Assembly (NCBI RefSeq): GCF_000715075.1
Contig: NC_134101.1
Location: forward strand, 139,638,237-139,702,236
DNA from: Nicotiana tabacum
Taxonomy: Eukaryota; Streptophyta; Magnoliopsida; Solanales; Solanaceae
Direction of reading: 5' to 3'
Length of the DNA: 64,000 nucleotides
The position numbers and the translations under genes are program-made. Of the stretch, positions 33,722 through 46,490 are shown in pieces; position 1 is the stretch's first letter, and each line of letters begins with the position of its first letter. The notes beneath the pieces were generated by a model that was not told where the DNA came from, made no database searches, and saw only the letters and a list, made by a program, of their open reading frames with translations.

Positions 33722-34928
33722 ATAGGAGCTGGTGGTGCACTATAGGGCAACTAATCGGAATACTACATATGAGAACCACGACCACCTAGAGCATCGTAAG
33801 AAACCTGAAGTGCTCACTAAAATGGCCTAGGAGGATGGCTTCTACCAAAGGAATCCCTGCCTCCTAACGAGGCACCACTGAATATGCCAGAATAACGAGG
33901 CCTCTTATCAAACCCCTGACCGCTCCCCTGAGCTAAAACCATTTCAACCCGTCTAACCACACTGGCCGCATCTTGGAAAGAAATCTCACTACCTGTCTCC
34001 TTAGCCATCTATAGTCTAATAGGTTGAGCGAGTCCCTCAATAAACCTCATCACCCTCTTTCTCTCGGCGAGGAGTATCAGAAGAGCATGACGAGCCAAAT
34101 CAATAAACCTCGTCTCATACTGAGTGATAGTCATACAATTCTACTAGAGACGCTTGAACCGCTTACGGTACTCCTCTCTCTGAGTGATAGGAAGAAATTT
34201 ATCGAGAAATAGCTGCGAGAACTGGTCCAAAGTGAGATCTGGTGATCCAACTGGTCTGGCCAAACAATAATCTCTCCACCATTTCATGGCGGAACCTGAC
34301 AGACGGAAAGCAGCAAGTCAACCTCATTGGTCTCCACTATCCCCATGTTCCGAAGAACCTCATAACAACTGTCTAAGTAATCCTGGGGATCCTATGAAGA
34401 TGTACCACCATAAGTAGTAGTGAACAACTTGGTGAACCTGTCCAATCTCCACAAAGCATCGGCAGACATAACTATTCTATCACCGGTCTGAGCTACTACA
34501 CTCGGCTGAACTGCTCCAACTGGCTGAGCTGCTAGAGTTTGAAATTGGGGAGCCATCTGCTCCGGAGTGTGGGTAGCGGGAGTCTGTGCTCCTTCCCCAG
34601 CCTGAGAGACGGTTGGTGCTACAGGAAGTAAGCCTGCCTGGGTGACACTCTCCATAAAGCCCACTAGATGGACCAGAGTATCCTGGAGTACTGGGGTAGC
34701 AATGAACCCCTCTGGGACCTGAGCTAGGCCTACCAGAACTGTCTGGGTCGGAACCTCATCATCAAACTCTACCTGAGGCTCCGCCGCTGGTGCTGCTGCT
34801 CTGGGCTGAGCTTTGCCCCGACCTCAACCCCTAGCACGGCCTATGCCTTGTCCTCTGCCTCTCATGGGAGCTGCTGCTAGGGGCTCGAGCTACTGATCGG
34901 CGGATGAAGAAGCACATGTTCTCACCAT
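33722..34928 (-). pseudogene. gag: E2 gag, N-terminal part, cut by E3
   Basis: On the minus strand an ATG at 34928 begins a gag typical of Tekay/Del: a basic RGRG-rich start, a proline/alanine-rich linker, then the gag core with the LDRFTKLF region (about 34435), the PITQREEYRKRFKRL region (about 34150) and a Gly/Ser/Arg-rich tail. Several TAG and TGA stops and at least one frameshift interrupt it. The frame is broken by the insertion of E3 before the zinc knuckle, which lies on the other side at about 10310. Function in life would be particle assembly; this copy is dead. Confidence 0.8.
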
Positions 34929-35110
34929 CTGCGAAAGAACAGAGTAGAAGTTCAATTAGCATTAACAAACCAAATCGCACGACAGAGAAGAATAGAAGTG
35001 AAACTATTCCTAACTCTGTAGCCTCTGGGGGATAAGCACAGACGTCTCTGTACCGATCCCTCAGACTCTACCAAGCTTGTCTGTGAATTGTGAGACCTAT
35101 GCAAACTAGA

Positions 35111-35122
35111 GCTCTAATACCA
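35111..35122 (-). other. E2 primer-binding site (initiator tRNA-Met)
   Basis: Read on the minus strand, TGGTATTAGAGC follows the LTR end after three bases. It differs by one base from the usual TGGTATCAGAGC complement of initiator tRNA-Met. Confidence 0.85.
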
Positions 35123-35846
35123 ACTTGTCACGACACAGATTTTTCACCCTCGGGAGTCGTGATGGCGCCTACTAGTGAAAGCTAGGAAAGCCAACTATTC
35201 CGATTAATTTACCCTTTTCATTTTTAATCTCTTAACAAATGCAAGTTAACATATTATAAATAGCGGAAATAATAATGTGGAAGAAAGAAATTTAACAATT
35301 AACTAATACCAATATGAATCCATAAACAAAAACCACCCAGAACTAGTGTCACATTCTCATGGACTATCTAAGAAAACTACAAATAAGGTCTGAACAAGAA
35401 AGTACGTGTCTGTCTCTTAAATAGAAAAGAACATAAAGAAACTAGATAGGAAGGGGATGCCAAGGCCTGCAGACGCCTGCAGGAGACTACCTCGGGTCTC
35501 GTGATGGACCAAAGACAGCAACCCCTAGCTAAGGTCTGTATGCTCCAATACCGGGATCTGCACAAAAGAGTGCAGAGTATAGTATCAGTACAACCGACCC
35601 CATGTATTGAGTGAGTGTCGAGCCTAACCTTGGCGAAGTAGTGACGAGACTAGGACACAAAAAACAAATAACCTGCAATTAAACAATACCTAGCAGAATA
35701 ACAGTAATAGAAGTAATTCAAAAGTAACTGGGAGGGGTAACATGATATGGGGTTATACCAACATAAAGTATCAAAGTAATAGCGGAATAAGAAAATTAAG
35801 GTATTTGAACCTTAAACAACAAGAAATCATAACAAACAGATAATAA

Positions 35847-36140
35847 GTGCACGACATCATCCTTCGTGCTTTTACTCTTAATCCTCACCAATGCAATCAA
35901 GTAATGAAAATGAACACGACATCACCCTTCGTGCTTTATATCTCTTCCTCACCATGAAAATATTAGAAATGTGCACGACATCACCCTTCGTGCTTTATCT
36001 CTCTTCCTCACCATATGCATCAATATCAATGAAAATGTACACGGCATCACCCTGCGTGCTTTATCACTCTTTCCTCACCATATGTATAAATATGAATGTG
36101 CACGACATCACCCTTCGTGCTTTATATCTCTTTCCTCACC
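35847..36140 (-). repeat. five-unit array in the E2 5' LTR
   Basis: Units of about 60-70 bases share CACGACATCACCCTTCGTGC and TCTCTTTCCTCACC. Starts are near 35848, 35914, 35973, 36040 and 36101. The 3' LTR keeps a single unit (about 5972-6010). Confidence 0.8.
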
Positions 36141-37104
36141 CAAACAATAGCAACAACAACATCCCGGCAATGGAGTCAACAATAAAAATAAACACATCCC
36201 GGCAAGGGAATCAACAGTAAGAAATAAATATGTCCCGACAAGGGAATCAGCTATAACCAAACTTGTACCAACAATTAACTTCACAAATAAACCTCAACTG
36301 GAGCCAATGTTCAACAATAAACCAATACCAAGAAGATAATCATACGTCTTGCTCAACATGGATAATCAACAATTTAGGCAATTGTAGTACTTATTAAGAA
36401 ACACAACGATCACAATTTAAGACTGACGGGCATGTTTGACACCAACGTATAGTTACTCATCACCACACCTATATGTCATACAGTACCCTAGCACATATCA
36501 AATAAAGCACAATACCTACTCCCTCAAGTTAAGGTTAGACCAAACACTTACCTCGAACCTTTACGGCCAACTCAAGCCTCAAACTTTTACGGCCAACTCA
36601 AGCCTCAAACACTGCTTTTCCTTTAGAATTCGCCTCCAATTTACTTGTATCTAACCCAAATTAATTTAACAACATAAATAAATGCTAAAGAATTCATACC
36701 CAATGCTTAATTATAGGTTTTCTATCATTTTCCCCAAAACGTCAAAAATCAACCCCGGGCCCGCTTGGTCAAAACTCGAGGTTCGGACCAAAACCCGATC
36801 ACCCATTCACCAACAAGCCCGAATATGCAATTAGTTTCAAAATCCGACCCCAAAACGAGGTCTAAATTCCAATTATTCAAAAACCCTAACTCTACCCAAA
36901 TTCCCATTTTCTACCATAAAAACCCTGGATTTTTGGATTAAGATTGATGAACTGCAAAGGGAAATCGAAAGAAAAAGGTTTAGAATCATATACCAATACT
37001 TTGGGAAGAACTTTCTTCTTGAAAATCGCCTCAATGCTCTCTAGTTTTGAAAATATGAAAATGTGGGCTAAATCCCGATTTTGCTACTGTTTTAAGTGCT
37101 AGGC

Positions 37105-37440
37105 AACAATATTTATCGTGTTCGCGTGAGCAGTGTCGCGTTCGCGAAGAGCAGCCAGTTGTGGACTTACGCGATCACGGGAGAAGCTTCGCGATCGTGA
37201 AGGTTTAGCCTAGCCCTGCCTTCGCGTTCGCGATAAAGGGGTTGTGTTCACGTAGTTCTCCCTAAGTTCCTAACTAGCCCATCCTAAAGCTACGCGTTCG
37301 CGATTGACCGGTCGCGTTAGCATAGAGAAACCCCCCAATGCTTTGCATTCGCGACCTTGGGTCTCACGTCTACATAGGGTAAAATCCTCCCCATTCCTCT
37401 TTCCCTTTCGCGATCGCGAGAATCGCGAAGCACAAAATGT
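37105..37440 (-). promoter_or_regulatory. CpG-rich TTCGCGA cluster in the E2 LTR
   Basis: More than ten variants of TTCGCG, CGCGATCG and CGCGTTCGCG lie in about 335 bases of otherwise AT-rich LTR. By position it corresponds to the CpG clusters that precede the TATA box in E5. A promoter-proximal role is inferred. Confidence 0.45.
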
Positions 37441-38164
37441 CTATGCACCTGAAGCAGCAAAACCTGCAACTTTTCTAAGTGTAAAAACATCTCGTGGCCT
37501 ATCCGAAACCCACCCGAGCCCTCGAGGCTCCAAAACAAACATGCACACAAACCTAAAAATATCATACAGACTTACTCGTGCGATCAAATCGCCAAAATAA
37601 TACCTAGAACTTCAAGTTTAGCATCAAAATCAAAGAAAAATCTCAAGAACTCTTAAGTTTCAAATTTCATAAGCGAGGGTCCGATTCATGTCATATGAAG
37701 TCCGTTTCTTACCAAATTTTACAAGCACAACTTAAATACCATATAAGACCTGTACCAAACTGTGGGACCAAAATATGGGCCCGATACCATCAAATTCAAA
37801 AATATTTAAATTTCCAAAAACTCTTATAATTTCAGTTGAACAATTTTCTTCAAAAATTCATTTCTCGGGCTTGAGAACTCAGAATTCAATTCCAGACATA
37901 CGACCAAGTCCCGTATTTTTCTACGAACCCTCCGGGACCATCAAATCACGGGTCCGGATTCGTTTACCCAAAATGTTGACCAAAGTCAACTTAAATTTAA
38001 TTTTAAAAGCAAAATCAGCATTTTAATCAAAGTTTCACATAAAAGCGTTCTGGATATATGCCCGAACCATGCACACAAATTGAGTTGAGATAAAAGGAGG
38101 TTTTTAAAGCCTCAAAACATAGAATTGACTTGTAAATAAAGTGATGACCTTTTGGGTCATCACA

Positions 38165-38169
38165 TGCAA
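38165..38169. repeat. target-site duplication of E2 (right), TGCAA
   Basis: Exact partner of 5246-5250. Confidence 0.9.
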
Positions 38170-38751
38170 TCTACTTATTAGTCTATGTTATTAACTCACT
38201 TCATATTACTTATTGCTCCGCTTTCCATTACTCCTGGTTATTACATCTTCTTTCTTTTTATTATATTCTAGTAGTTGTCTTGGCCTGGCCTCTTCACTAC
38301 TCTATCGAGGTTAGGCTGGATACTTACTATGTACTATTATGGTGTACTCATACTATGCTTTTGCGCATCATTTTGTGCAGATTCAAGTACGTCTGCTCGT
38401 GCCGGACATTAGTGATCGACTGTCAACTAATTTATGGAGACTTCAAGGTATACCTGCTCGGCATCCGCAGGCCTCAAACTCACCTTCCCTTATGTTTACT
38501 TCCATTTTCATTCAAATAATAATATAGTATACATTCTAATATTACTTAGTAAAGCCTATGACTCAGTTCCGCTAGATTTTGGGAAGTGTGTTTTTGAGAT
38601 TCTATTTCAGAAGATTATATTAATTCATCAAACTTGCTTTAGCATTTTTATTAATCTTTTCTGTCAAGTTATTATTAAATGTTAGGCTTACCTAGTCGTA
38701 GAGGCTAGGTGCCATCATGACATTTTACGGAGGTAAATTGGGATTGTGACA
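38170..38751 (+). repeat. E1 5' LTR, right segment
   Basis: It continues the LTR interrupted at 5250 and ends GGGATTGTGACA, directly before the primer-binding site. It contains the GGTTAGGCTGGATACTTACT block also found in E4 and E5 LTRs. Confidence 0.85.
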
Positions 38752-38754
38752 AGT

Positions 38755-38766
38755 TGGTATCAAAGC
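38755..38766 (+). other. E1 primer-binding site (initiator tRNA-Met)
   Basis: TGGTATCAAAGC, one base different from the usual initiator-Met complement, lies three bases after the LTR end. Confidence 0.85.
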
Positions 38767-38904
38767 TCTAGGTTCATAGGTATTACGAGTCATAAGCATG
38801 TTTAGTAGAGTCTTGTGAATTAATACAAAGACGTCTGTACTTATTTTCGAGAGGCTATGAAACTATTAGGAAACTTCACTTCTTTGATTCCTTATCGTGC
38901 TGTA

Positions 38905-39830
38905 GTGCCACCATATTCTCCACACTATGGGTATTGTGGAGATGAGTAGGGTTGATTTCACTACATTCTAGTTGTCAGTAGCAGCATATTAGTGGTAAAG
39001 AGTGTACGAGGAGTATAGCCTTGCCAATGTAGCTTCACTTTCCTGGACTTGATTTTCAGAGTTGTTCTTGAGAGAGTTTCTTCCTCAAACCCTTAGGGAC
39101 ACATGGTGCACAAAGTTTAAGCAGTTGCACCAGGGTACTATGATAATGTCAGAATATGTTTTTCGATTCGGTAATTTATCCAGACATGTACATGCTTTGA
39201 TCTCTACATTGAGAGTGAGTTTGTCGATTTTATAAGGGATCAACTATGGTATTAGATTCAGCTGGCTCGAGAGTTGGAGACAGATACCCTATATCAGTAG
39301 GTGGTAGATATTGCACGGAGGTTGGAGGGTATGTGGGGCCCTGAGAGAGGGGGCAGGGAGGCCAAGAGGACTTTGTGGTGGTCATGACGCAGCTATAACC
39401 CGTCATGGTAGAGACTATGTGAGTTGTCTAGTTCATTCAACACTTCTATCTTCTAGTGGTACTCCGGCTTCTTCCAAGACTTAGTTTGCCCATTATGCAC
39501 TGCCACTGTCTAGTGCACCTCCTACACGGGGTGATTTCATCGGTTAGTCCAGCCGACCAGGCCCGAGCTAGTTTCAGCAGCCAGGCCTCAGAAAGCTTTC
39601 TTTGAGTGAGGTGATACCCAACATATGGTTATAGACTTCCCTAGACATAGAAGGGGTGCACCTCCACAGACTAATCAGGCTCCATGGATTCAGTCAGGTC
39701 CACAGACTTCTCAGGCCATGGTTGCTGCCCCAGTTGCCGCTCCACCCGCACAACTAGCTAGGGGTGGGGGATGGGCAGGTAGAGGTCGCGCTAAAGGGTG
39801 AGGCCAGGCTAGATTCTATGCTCTTCCGGG
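38905..39830 (+). pseudogene. gag: E1 gag remnant, 5' part deleted
   Basis: The leader passes straight into a mid-gag segment near 38905. Compared with E5, about 500 bases including the start codon are missing. Recognisable pieces are the FLPQTLRDTWCTKF region (about 39070-39115) and a proline-rich tail. At the zinc knuckle (about 39590-39640) all three cysteines are lost (Phe, stop and Phe) and only the histidine remains. There are multiple stops and frameshifts. No functional product is possible. Confidence 0.75.
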
Positions 39831-42800
39831 TAGGAAGGAGGCAGTTTCTTCAGATGCAGTCATTACAAGTAGGTTCTAGTTTACCATACGGATGCGTAAG
39901 TCTTATTTTATTTAGAATCCACTTATTCATATGTGTCATATTACTTTGCTATGTATTTGGATATATCTCGTGATTCTTTAAGTTCTCCTATTTATGTGTC
40001 AACGCCTGTGGGAGATTCTATTATTATGGACCATGTGTATCGGTCATGTTTAGTTGTTATTGGTGGTTTTGAGACCAGAGTTAACATATTGTTACTTATT
40101 ATGGTAGACTTTGATGTTATCTTGGGTATGGACTGGTTGTCGCCCTATCATGTCATTCTGTATTGTCATGCCAAGATTGTAACATTGGCTATGCTAGGGT
40201 TACCATAATTAGAGTGGAGGGGTGTGTTGGATTATGTTCATAGCAGGGTTGTGTCATTTCTAAAGGCTCAATGGATGGCCGAGAAGGGTTGCGATGTGTA
40301 TCTAAACTTTGTAAGAGATGCCAATGTGATACTCCAACCGTTGAGTTAGTTCTGGTAGTGAGAGACTTCCCAGATGTATTTCCAACTTCCGGGCATGCCG
40401 CCTGATAGAGATATCGATTTTGGTAGTGACTTGTTGCTGGGCACTCAACCCATTTCTATTCTACAATGTCGTATGGATCCAGCAGAGTTAAAGGAGCAGA
40501 GTTAGGAGTTGCTTGATAAGGGTTTCATTCGCCCTAGTATGTCACCTTAGGGTGCTCCAGTTCTATTTGTGAAGAAAATATATGGTGTTATGCGGATGTG
40601 TATCGATTATCGGTATTGAACAAGGTTATAGTGAAGAACATGTATCCATTTCCCGTATTGATGACTTGTTTGATCAGTTACAAGGTGCTAGAGCGTTCTC
40701 AAAGATTGATTTATGGTCAGGATATCATCTGCTGAAGATTTGGGATTCGGATATCTCAAAGATCACTTTTAGGACTCGTTCTAGTCACTATGAGTTCCTC
40801 GTGACGTCATTTGGGTTAACCAATGCCCCAACAACATTTATGCACCTGATGAACAGTGTATTTCAGATATATCTTGATTTATTTGTCATTGTGTTTATTG
40901 ATGACATCTTGGTGTACTCTTGCAGTCGGGAAGATCATGAGCAACATTTGAGGATTGTGCTCCAGACCTTGAGAGAAAAGAAGTTGTATGCGAAATTCTC
41001 AAAGTGTGAATTCTGGCTTGATTCAGTGGCCTTTTTGGGTAATGTAGTGTCAAGTGAGGGGATCAAAGTAGATCCGAAGAATATTTAAGTAGTACAAAGT
41101 TGTCCAGACCGTCTTCAGCTACTGAGATTCAGAGTTTCCTTGGTTTGGCTGGATATTATCGCCATTTTGTAGAGGGTTTCTCATATATTGCTGCACCTGT
41201 GACCAGATTGACCCAGAAGGGTGCTCCTTTGCGATGGTCCGAGGAGTGTGAGGAGAGTTTTAGAATCTCAAGACTGTTTTAACTATAGCCCCAATGTTGG
41301 TGTTGCCTACGGGTTCGAGGTCTTACACTATGTACTGTGATGCATCATGTGTTGGTCTTGGCGCAATGTTGATGCAAGATGGTAGGGTGATTGCTTACGC
41401 GTCTAGGCAGTTGAACGTCTATGAAAATAATTATCAGGTCCACGAATTGGAATTGGCATCTATTATTTATGCCCTGAAGATTTGGCAAAACTATTTGTAC
41501 GGTGTCCCTTGTGAGGTCTATACCGACCACTAGAGTCTATAACATCCATTCAAGCAGATGGATCTTAATTCGCGGTAGGGAAGGTGGTTAGAGTTGCCTA
41601 AAGATTATGATATCACTATTATATATCATCCTAGGAAGGCCAATATGATGGTCGATGCCTGGAGTCTAAAGGCGGAGAGTATGGGTAGTGTGGCATATCT
41701 ACCGGCAGCGTAGAAGCCATCAGCCTTAGATGTTTAGGCCTTGGCCAACCAATTTGTTAGATTGGATGTGTCGGAGCCCAGTCAAGTTCTTGATCGCTCT
41801 TCTTTATATAATTACATCAGAGAGTGTGAGTATGACGACCCCCATTTGCTTGTCCTTAAGGAAACAGTACATCACGATGATGTGAAGGAGGTCTCTATCG
41901 GAGATGATGGTGTGTTGCAGATGCAGGGCCAATTATGTGTTCCCAATATGGATCAGATAGTGATGAGTTGATTCTCAAGGAGGATCACAGTTCGTGGTAC
42001 TCCATTAATCCAGGTGTCGCGAAGATGTATCAGGATGTAAGGCAGCATTATTGGTGGAGGAGAATGAAGAAGTACATAGTGGAGTATGTATCTCAGTGCC
42101 TAAATTGTCAGCGGGTGAAGTATGAGCATCAGCAGCCAGGTGGATTTGCTTCAGAGACTTGAGTTTTCATAGTTTAAATGGGAGCGTGTTACCATGACTC
42201 CATTGTTAGTCTTCTACGGACTCAAAAGAAATTTGACGTTGTATGGGTGATTACAGATAGGTTGTCCCAGTCGGCTTATTTCATTCTGGTGGTGACCACT
42301 TATTTTTCAGAGCAGCTGGCTTAGATCTATATCTGTGAGAATTTTCAACTTTATGGCGTGCCGGTATCCATCATATCTGATCCATGCGCAATTTATATCG
42401 CACTTCTAGAGAATCGTACAATGTGAGTTAGGCACACAAGTTGAGTTGAGTAAACCATTTCACTCCCAGATGGATAGACAGTCCGAACGCACCATTCAGA
42501 TATTAGAGGATATGCTTCGTGCCTATACTATGGATTTTGGAGGTTCTTGGGATCAGTTCTTGCCACTTGTGGAGTTTTCCTATAACAACAACTACCAATC
42601 GAGTATTCAGATGGCTTCTTATGAGGCCCTATATGCGAGATAATGCCATTCTCTAATTGGTTGGCTTGAGCTGGGTGAGGCTAGATTATTGGGCATAGAT
42701 TTGGTTCGAGATTCCATGGAGAAGGTCAAGTTGATCCAGGATCGGCTTCGTACATCACAATCTAGGTATTAGAGTTATCCAATCAGAAGGTTCGAGATGT

Positions 42801-43255
42801 AGCATTATGGTTAGAGAGCGAGTTTTTCTTCGAGTTTCACCCATGAAGGGTGTGGTGAGGTTCGAAAAGAAGCGCAAGTTGAGCCCTAGGTATATTGGCC
42901 CCTTTGAGATCCTTTAGAGAGTGAGAGAGGTGGCCTACAAGCTTGCATTAACACCTATTCTATTTGCAGTTCATCTGTTGTTCCATGTATCCATGCTCCA
43001 GAAGTATCATAGAGATCCATCCTATGTTTTAGATTTTAGCTCAATCCAATTGGACAAGGATTTGTCTTATGTTGAGGAGCCGGTAGCCATCTTGGACCGT
43101 CAGGTCCAAAAGTTGAGGTCAAAGAGCATTGCTTTAGTAAAGGTTCAGTAGAGAGGTCAACCAGTCAAGGAGGCGAATTTGGAGATCAAGCATGATATGT
43201 GTAGCCGTTATACTTGTCTTTTTATCACTTTAAGTATGTCTATATGCTCGTTCGA
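39831..43255 (+). pseudogene. pol: E1 protease, RT, RNase H, integrase, chromodomain (broken pol)
   Basis: The protease active site is destroyed by a small deletion near 39915, but the downstream VILGMDWLSPYH strand is present at about 40115. RT spans about 40370-41090, with an intact FIDDILVYS box (near 40900) and FSKCEFWL. RNase H (41290-41680) starts [15 protein letters not shown]. The integrase zinc region lies near 42000-42110 (CLNCQRVKYEH) and the core near 42240-42640, followed by a GPF motif (GPFEIL, 42900). A chromodomain remnant (ILDRQVQKLRSKS) is at 43090-43210. At least ten stops and several frameshifts are present. The order and the chromodomain place it in Tekay/Del. Confidence 0.85.
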
Positions 43256-43270
43256 GAACGAATATTTATT

Positions 43271-43284
43271 TTAAGAGGGGAGGA
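43271..43284 (+). other. E1 polypurine tract
   Basis: TTAAGAGGGGAGGA directly precedes the TGTAACAAACC start of the 3' LTR. Confidence 0.75.
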
Positions 43285-45152
43285 TGTAACAAACCTGCCA
43301 ATTGTTTTGAGTATTTTAGCCCTGTTTCCATATTTATTGACTCCGCTACGTTATACTGTAGTTATGAGACTTGCTGGGGTGGTTGGTTTGGTTTCAGGTG
43401 ACTTTCGGAGTGAATTAGGACACTTAGTCCCAAAGTTGGAAGCTTGAATTGAAAGAGTTGATCGGAGTTTGAATTTTGTGTAGATGACTTCGAAATAGAG
43501 TTTTATGGTTCCGAGGTGATTTTGAACTTAGGTGTATGTCTAGATATTGATTTGGCGGTCCGTAGGTCGTTTTGGCTTGAGTTGGCAAAAGTTGGAAAGT
43601 CGAAGGTTTGGAAGATTGAGAATTTTGACCAAGAGTTGACTTTATTGATATCGGGGTCGAATTTCGATTCCGGAAGTTTGAATAGGTCCGTTGTATAATT
43701 TATGACTTGTATGCAAAATTTAAGGTCAATCGTAGTTGGTTTGGCATAAACTTGGTATGTTTAGATGGGCCCCCAGGGGCCTTGGGTATGATTCGGATGG
43801 ATATTAGATTGAGTTTGGACTTAAGGAAACTGCTGAAGCTTGAAGCTTCTAGTTTGATCGCACCTGCTTGGTTTTGGCCGCATGTGCGAAACCACAGAAG
43901 CGGTTTGGGCATTGGTAGGTTGTGATCGTAGGTGCAGAGTCATGCGCATGTACGCGACCGTAGCTGCAGATTTTCATCCGCAGAAGCGGAGTTTGGTCTA
44001 CTGCCTCAGGACCACAGGTGCGATCAGGCATCCGCAGAAACATGCTCACAAAAGCGAGTTTTTTCCCCCAAAAGCTGGACCGCAGGAGCGGAGATATCTG
44101 GGCCTTAGTGGAGGCCGCATTTGCGATGGCGTTTTTGCAGGTGGGGAGTCGTAGGTGGTACAGATTGGCTGCAGAAGCGATAATCGCTGGGCAGAAATAG
44201 AGAAATCGAGGGTTTTATTTCAATATCCATATTTTGAGTTAGAGAGCTTAGTTTTGGGCTATTTTGAGAGAACATTTTAAGGAGTTGATCGGGGTAAGTA
44301 ATTTTAACTCGGATTTGACTATTATACATGAATCCATCATTGTTTTTACCATTTAATTAGTGTTTTGAGTTGAAAAAATTGAGAAAATTTGTGAAAACTT
44401 CATAAGCTATATTTTGAGGATTTCAGAATTAAATAATTTTTGTATGGTTGGACACGTTATTGAATGAGTGTTCGGATTTTGTAAGTTTGGTCGGATTCTA
44501 AGACGCGAACCGAGGTTGACTTTTTAATTTTCTTAAAGATTATAATTTTATTATCCAGAATAGTTTTCCATGGTTTTTATTTATGGTATAAAGTTTTTTT
44601 TTGGCTAGATTTGAGCCGTTCAGAGTTGGATATTCATGAAAAAGGTTTACTAGTGGATTGAGTTAGCTTGTTTGAGGTAAGTATCTTGCCTAACTTTGTG
44701 TGGGGGAACTACCCTTTGGTATTTGGGATTGATTGTGTCATTTTTACTACGTGAAAGCCGTGTATGCAAAGTGATGAGTGTGTACATGAGTTGTATGTGG
44801 AAGTTTACTGGTGCATGTTACTTAGACTCTTTCCATGCTTTAGTTGAATTATCATATCATGTTCTAAATTCTCATAGTCAATCTACTGTTATTTGTATTA
44901 GTCTATCTTCACATGCCTTAAATGACTTTGTTAATACTTGTTCACATCTTACTTGATATTTTGCTCTTATGCTTTAGTTGAACTTGTTGCCTCTCTCATT
45001 ATTACATGTATCTCTTTCATTGTTGATTTATTATTATTTGAAGTTATTGTCACATGTTATCTCCTTCATTATTGATTATCATTATTTGAAGTCATTGTTA
45101 CATGTTATCTTTTTATTATTGATTATCCTTATTTGAACTCATTGGTATAAGT
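43285..45152 (+). repeat. E1 3' LTR, truncated by E4
   Basis: It parallels the 5' LTR from its first base to about position 4555 of the window (TTATTTGAACTCATTGGTAT), where it stops at the start of another LTR family. It includes the CpG cluster (43870-44190) and the short array (44985-45150). Divergence from the 5' LTR is plainly higher than between the E3 LTRs. Confidence 0.85.
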
Positions 45153-46124
45153 TTTAATGACCCGATCGGTCGTTTTGTGCTCTAGCATGTTGTTCGGCAA
45201 TTTGAGGCCATGAGTAGCTTCACTTCAGGCATTATGACTTGCACACATGGTCGGAATTGAATTTCGGGAAGTTCGAAGTTAATTTGGAAAGAAAATTCTC
45301 ATTTCGGAAGCTTTAATTTGAAAGAATTGACTAGGGTTTGATTTTTGAGTAAACGGCCTTGGAATCAGGATTTGAAGGTTCCAACGGGTCCTTATGATGA
45401 TTTTGGACTTGGACGTATGTTCGGATCAGGTTTTGGATGACCCGTGAGCGTTTCGGCGCCTATTGTGGAAGTTGGCATTTTGGAATAATTTTATAATTTG
45501 GGTTGCAGTGCATTTTAATGTTATCGATGTCCGTTTGGGATTTCGAGCCTGGGAATAGATCCGTATGGTAATTCTGATATTGGGAGCGCATCCGGAAGTG
45601 GATTCGGAGGTTCGTAGGTCATTTTGGGGTCATTTGGCGAAAGTTAGAAATTCGAAGGTTTTTGAGAAGTTTGACCGAAAGTGGACTTTTTGATATCAGG
45701 GTTGGATTCCAATTCCGGAAGTTGGAGTAAGTCTGTAATGTCGAATGTGACTTGTGTGCAAAATTTGAGGTCAATCGAACGTGATTTATTAGGTTTTGAC
45801 TTCGAATATAGAAGTTTGAAGTTCTAAAGTTCATTAAACTTGAATTGGGGTGTGATTCATGATTTCGATATTGTTTGATGTGATTTGAGGCCTCGAGAAA
45901 GTTCGTGTCATGTTTTGGGATAGGTTGGTGTGATTGGACGGGGTCCTGAAGGCCTCGAGTGTGTTTTGGATCATTTTGGGCTATGTTGGATGCTGATTTA
46001 CTGATATCTGGTGTTGTTCTTCGCATTCGCGAAGAAGGATTTCGCTTCTAGGATTTTGTTTTTCGCGTTCGTGAAGAGACCTTTGCATTCGCGAAGAAGG
46101 AAATATCTGTTACACAGGTCTGAA

Positions 46125-46490
46125 TTTGGAGACTTATATCTCGCTATCTATAAGGAATTTAGAAATGACCTAAAAATGAAAGTTGTAGCCCTTTGTGTCT
46201 AGTCTTTAGAAGATCAAACCATTTAGCATTTGGATTTTTGTAGAAAAGGTTATGGGTGGTACAGTACAGGCTGTTCGGGAAGATGAAGAAGAAATTTATA
46301 TTGCACAGGGCTGGCTTTGGCGGCTTATATCTCAAAATCTATAAGGAATTGGGAAATGACCAAAACATGCAAGTTGTTGATTTTGGTGTCAAATTTTCAA
46401 AACGTTAAACCATTTGTCATTTGGAGTTTTGCACAAAACGTAATAACCATTATACTAGAGGCTGTATGAGAAGAGTTTGGGAATGGCTTT
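46125..46490 (+). repeat. direct duplication in the E4 LTR
   Basis: Two diverged copies of about 185 bases share CTTATATCTC, CTATAAGGAATT, GAAATGACC and AAACCATTT in the same order (46133 onward and 46325 onward). Confidence 0.7.

Larger units (their letters stand above)
5251..38164 (-). mobile_element. E2: Ty3/gypsy chromovirus (Tekay/Del type), minus strand, interrupted by E3
   Basis: The termini TGTCACGACC (5251) and GGTCATCACA (ending 38164) are flanked by exact TGCAA duplications. In transcript order: 5' LTR 38164-35126, primer-binding site 35122-35111, gag 34928-33722, then after the E3 insertion the gag tail, protease, RT, RNase H, integrase and chromodomain from 10382 to about 6585, polypurine tract, and 3' LTR 6565-5251. 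Coding frames carry many stops and shifts. The 3' LTR has lost about 1.7 kb compared with the 5' LTR. Confidence 0.9.
35126..38164 (-). repeat. E2 5' LTR (3039 bases)
   Basis: It runs from TGTCACGACA (35126) to GGTCATCACA (38164), with both ends matching the 3' LTR. It holds a five-unit array (35847-36140) and a CpG-rich block (37105-37440), both largely absent from the deleted 3' LTR. No gene is supported inside. Confidence 0.88.
2529..45152 (+). mobile_element. E1: Ty3/gypsy chromovirus (Tekay/Del type), split and truncated
   Basis: The outermost element of the nest reads on the plus strand. Its parts are 5' LTR (2529-5250 plus 38170-38751), initiator-Met primer-binding site (38755), degenerate gag and pol (38905-43255), polypurine tract (43271-43284) and the first part of the 3' LTR (43285-45152). 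The 5' LTR is interrupted by E2 with an exact TGCAA duplication. The 3' LTR stops at about 45152 where a different LTR begins, so its right end is not visible. Assignment to Tekay/Del rests on the pol order PR-RT-RH-IN, a GPF motif and a terminal chromodomain. All reading frames are broken. Confidence 0.85.

Noticed and set aside
39831..43255. Possible endogenous pararetrovirus reverse transcriptase
   Set aside because: Integrase, chromodomain, LTRs, primer-binding site and polypurine tract are present, and no movement or coat protein motifs were seen. All RT regions here are Ty3/gypsy.
45148..45153. Target-site duplication of E4
   Set aside because: The left end appears mutated and the right end is outside the window, so no pair can be compared.
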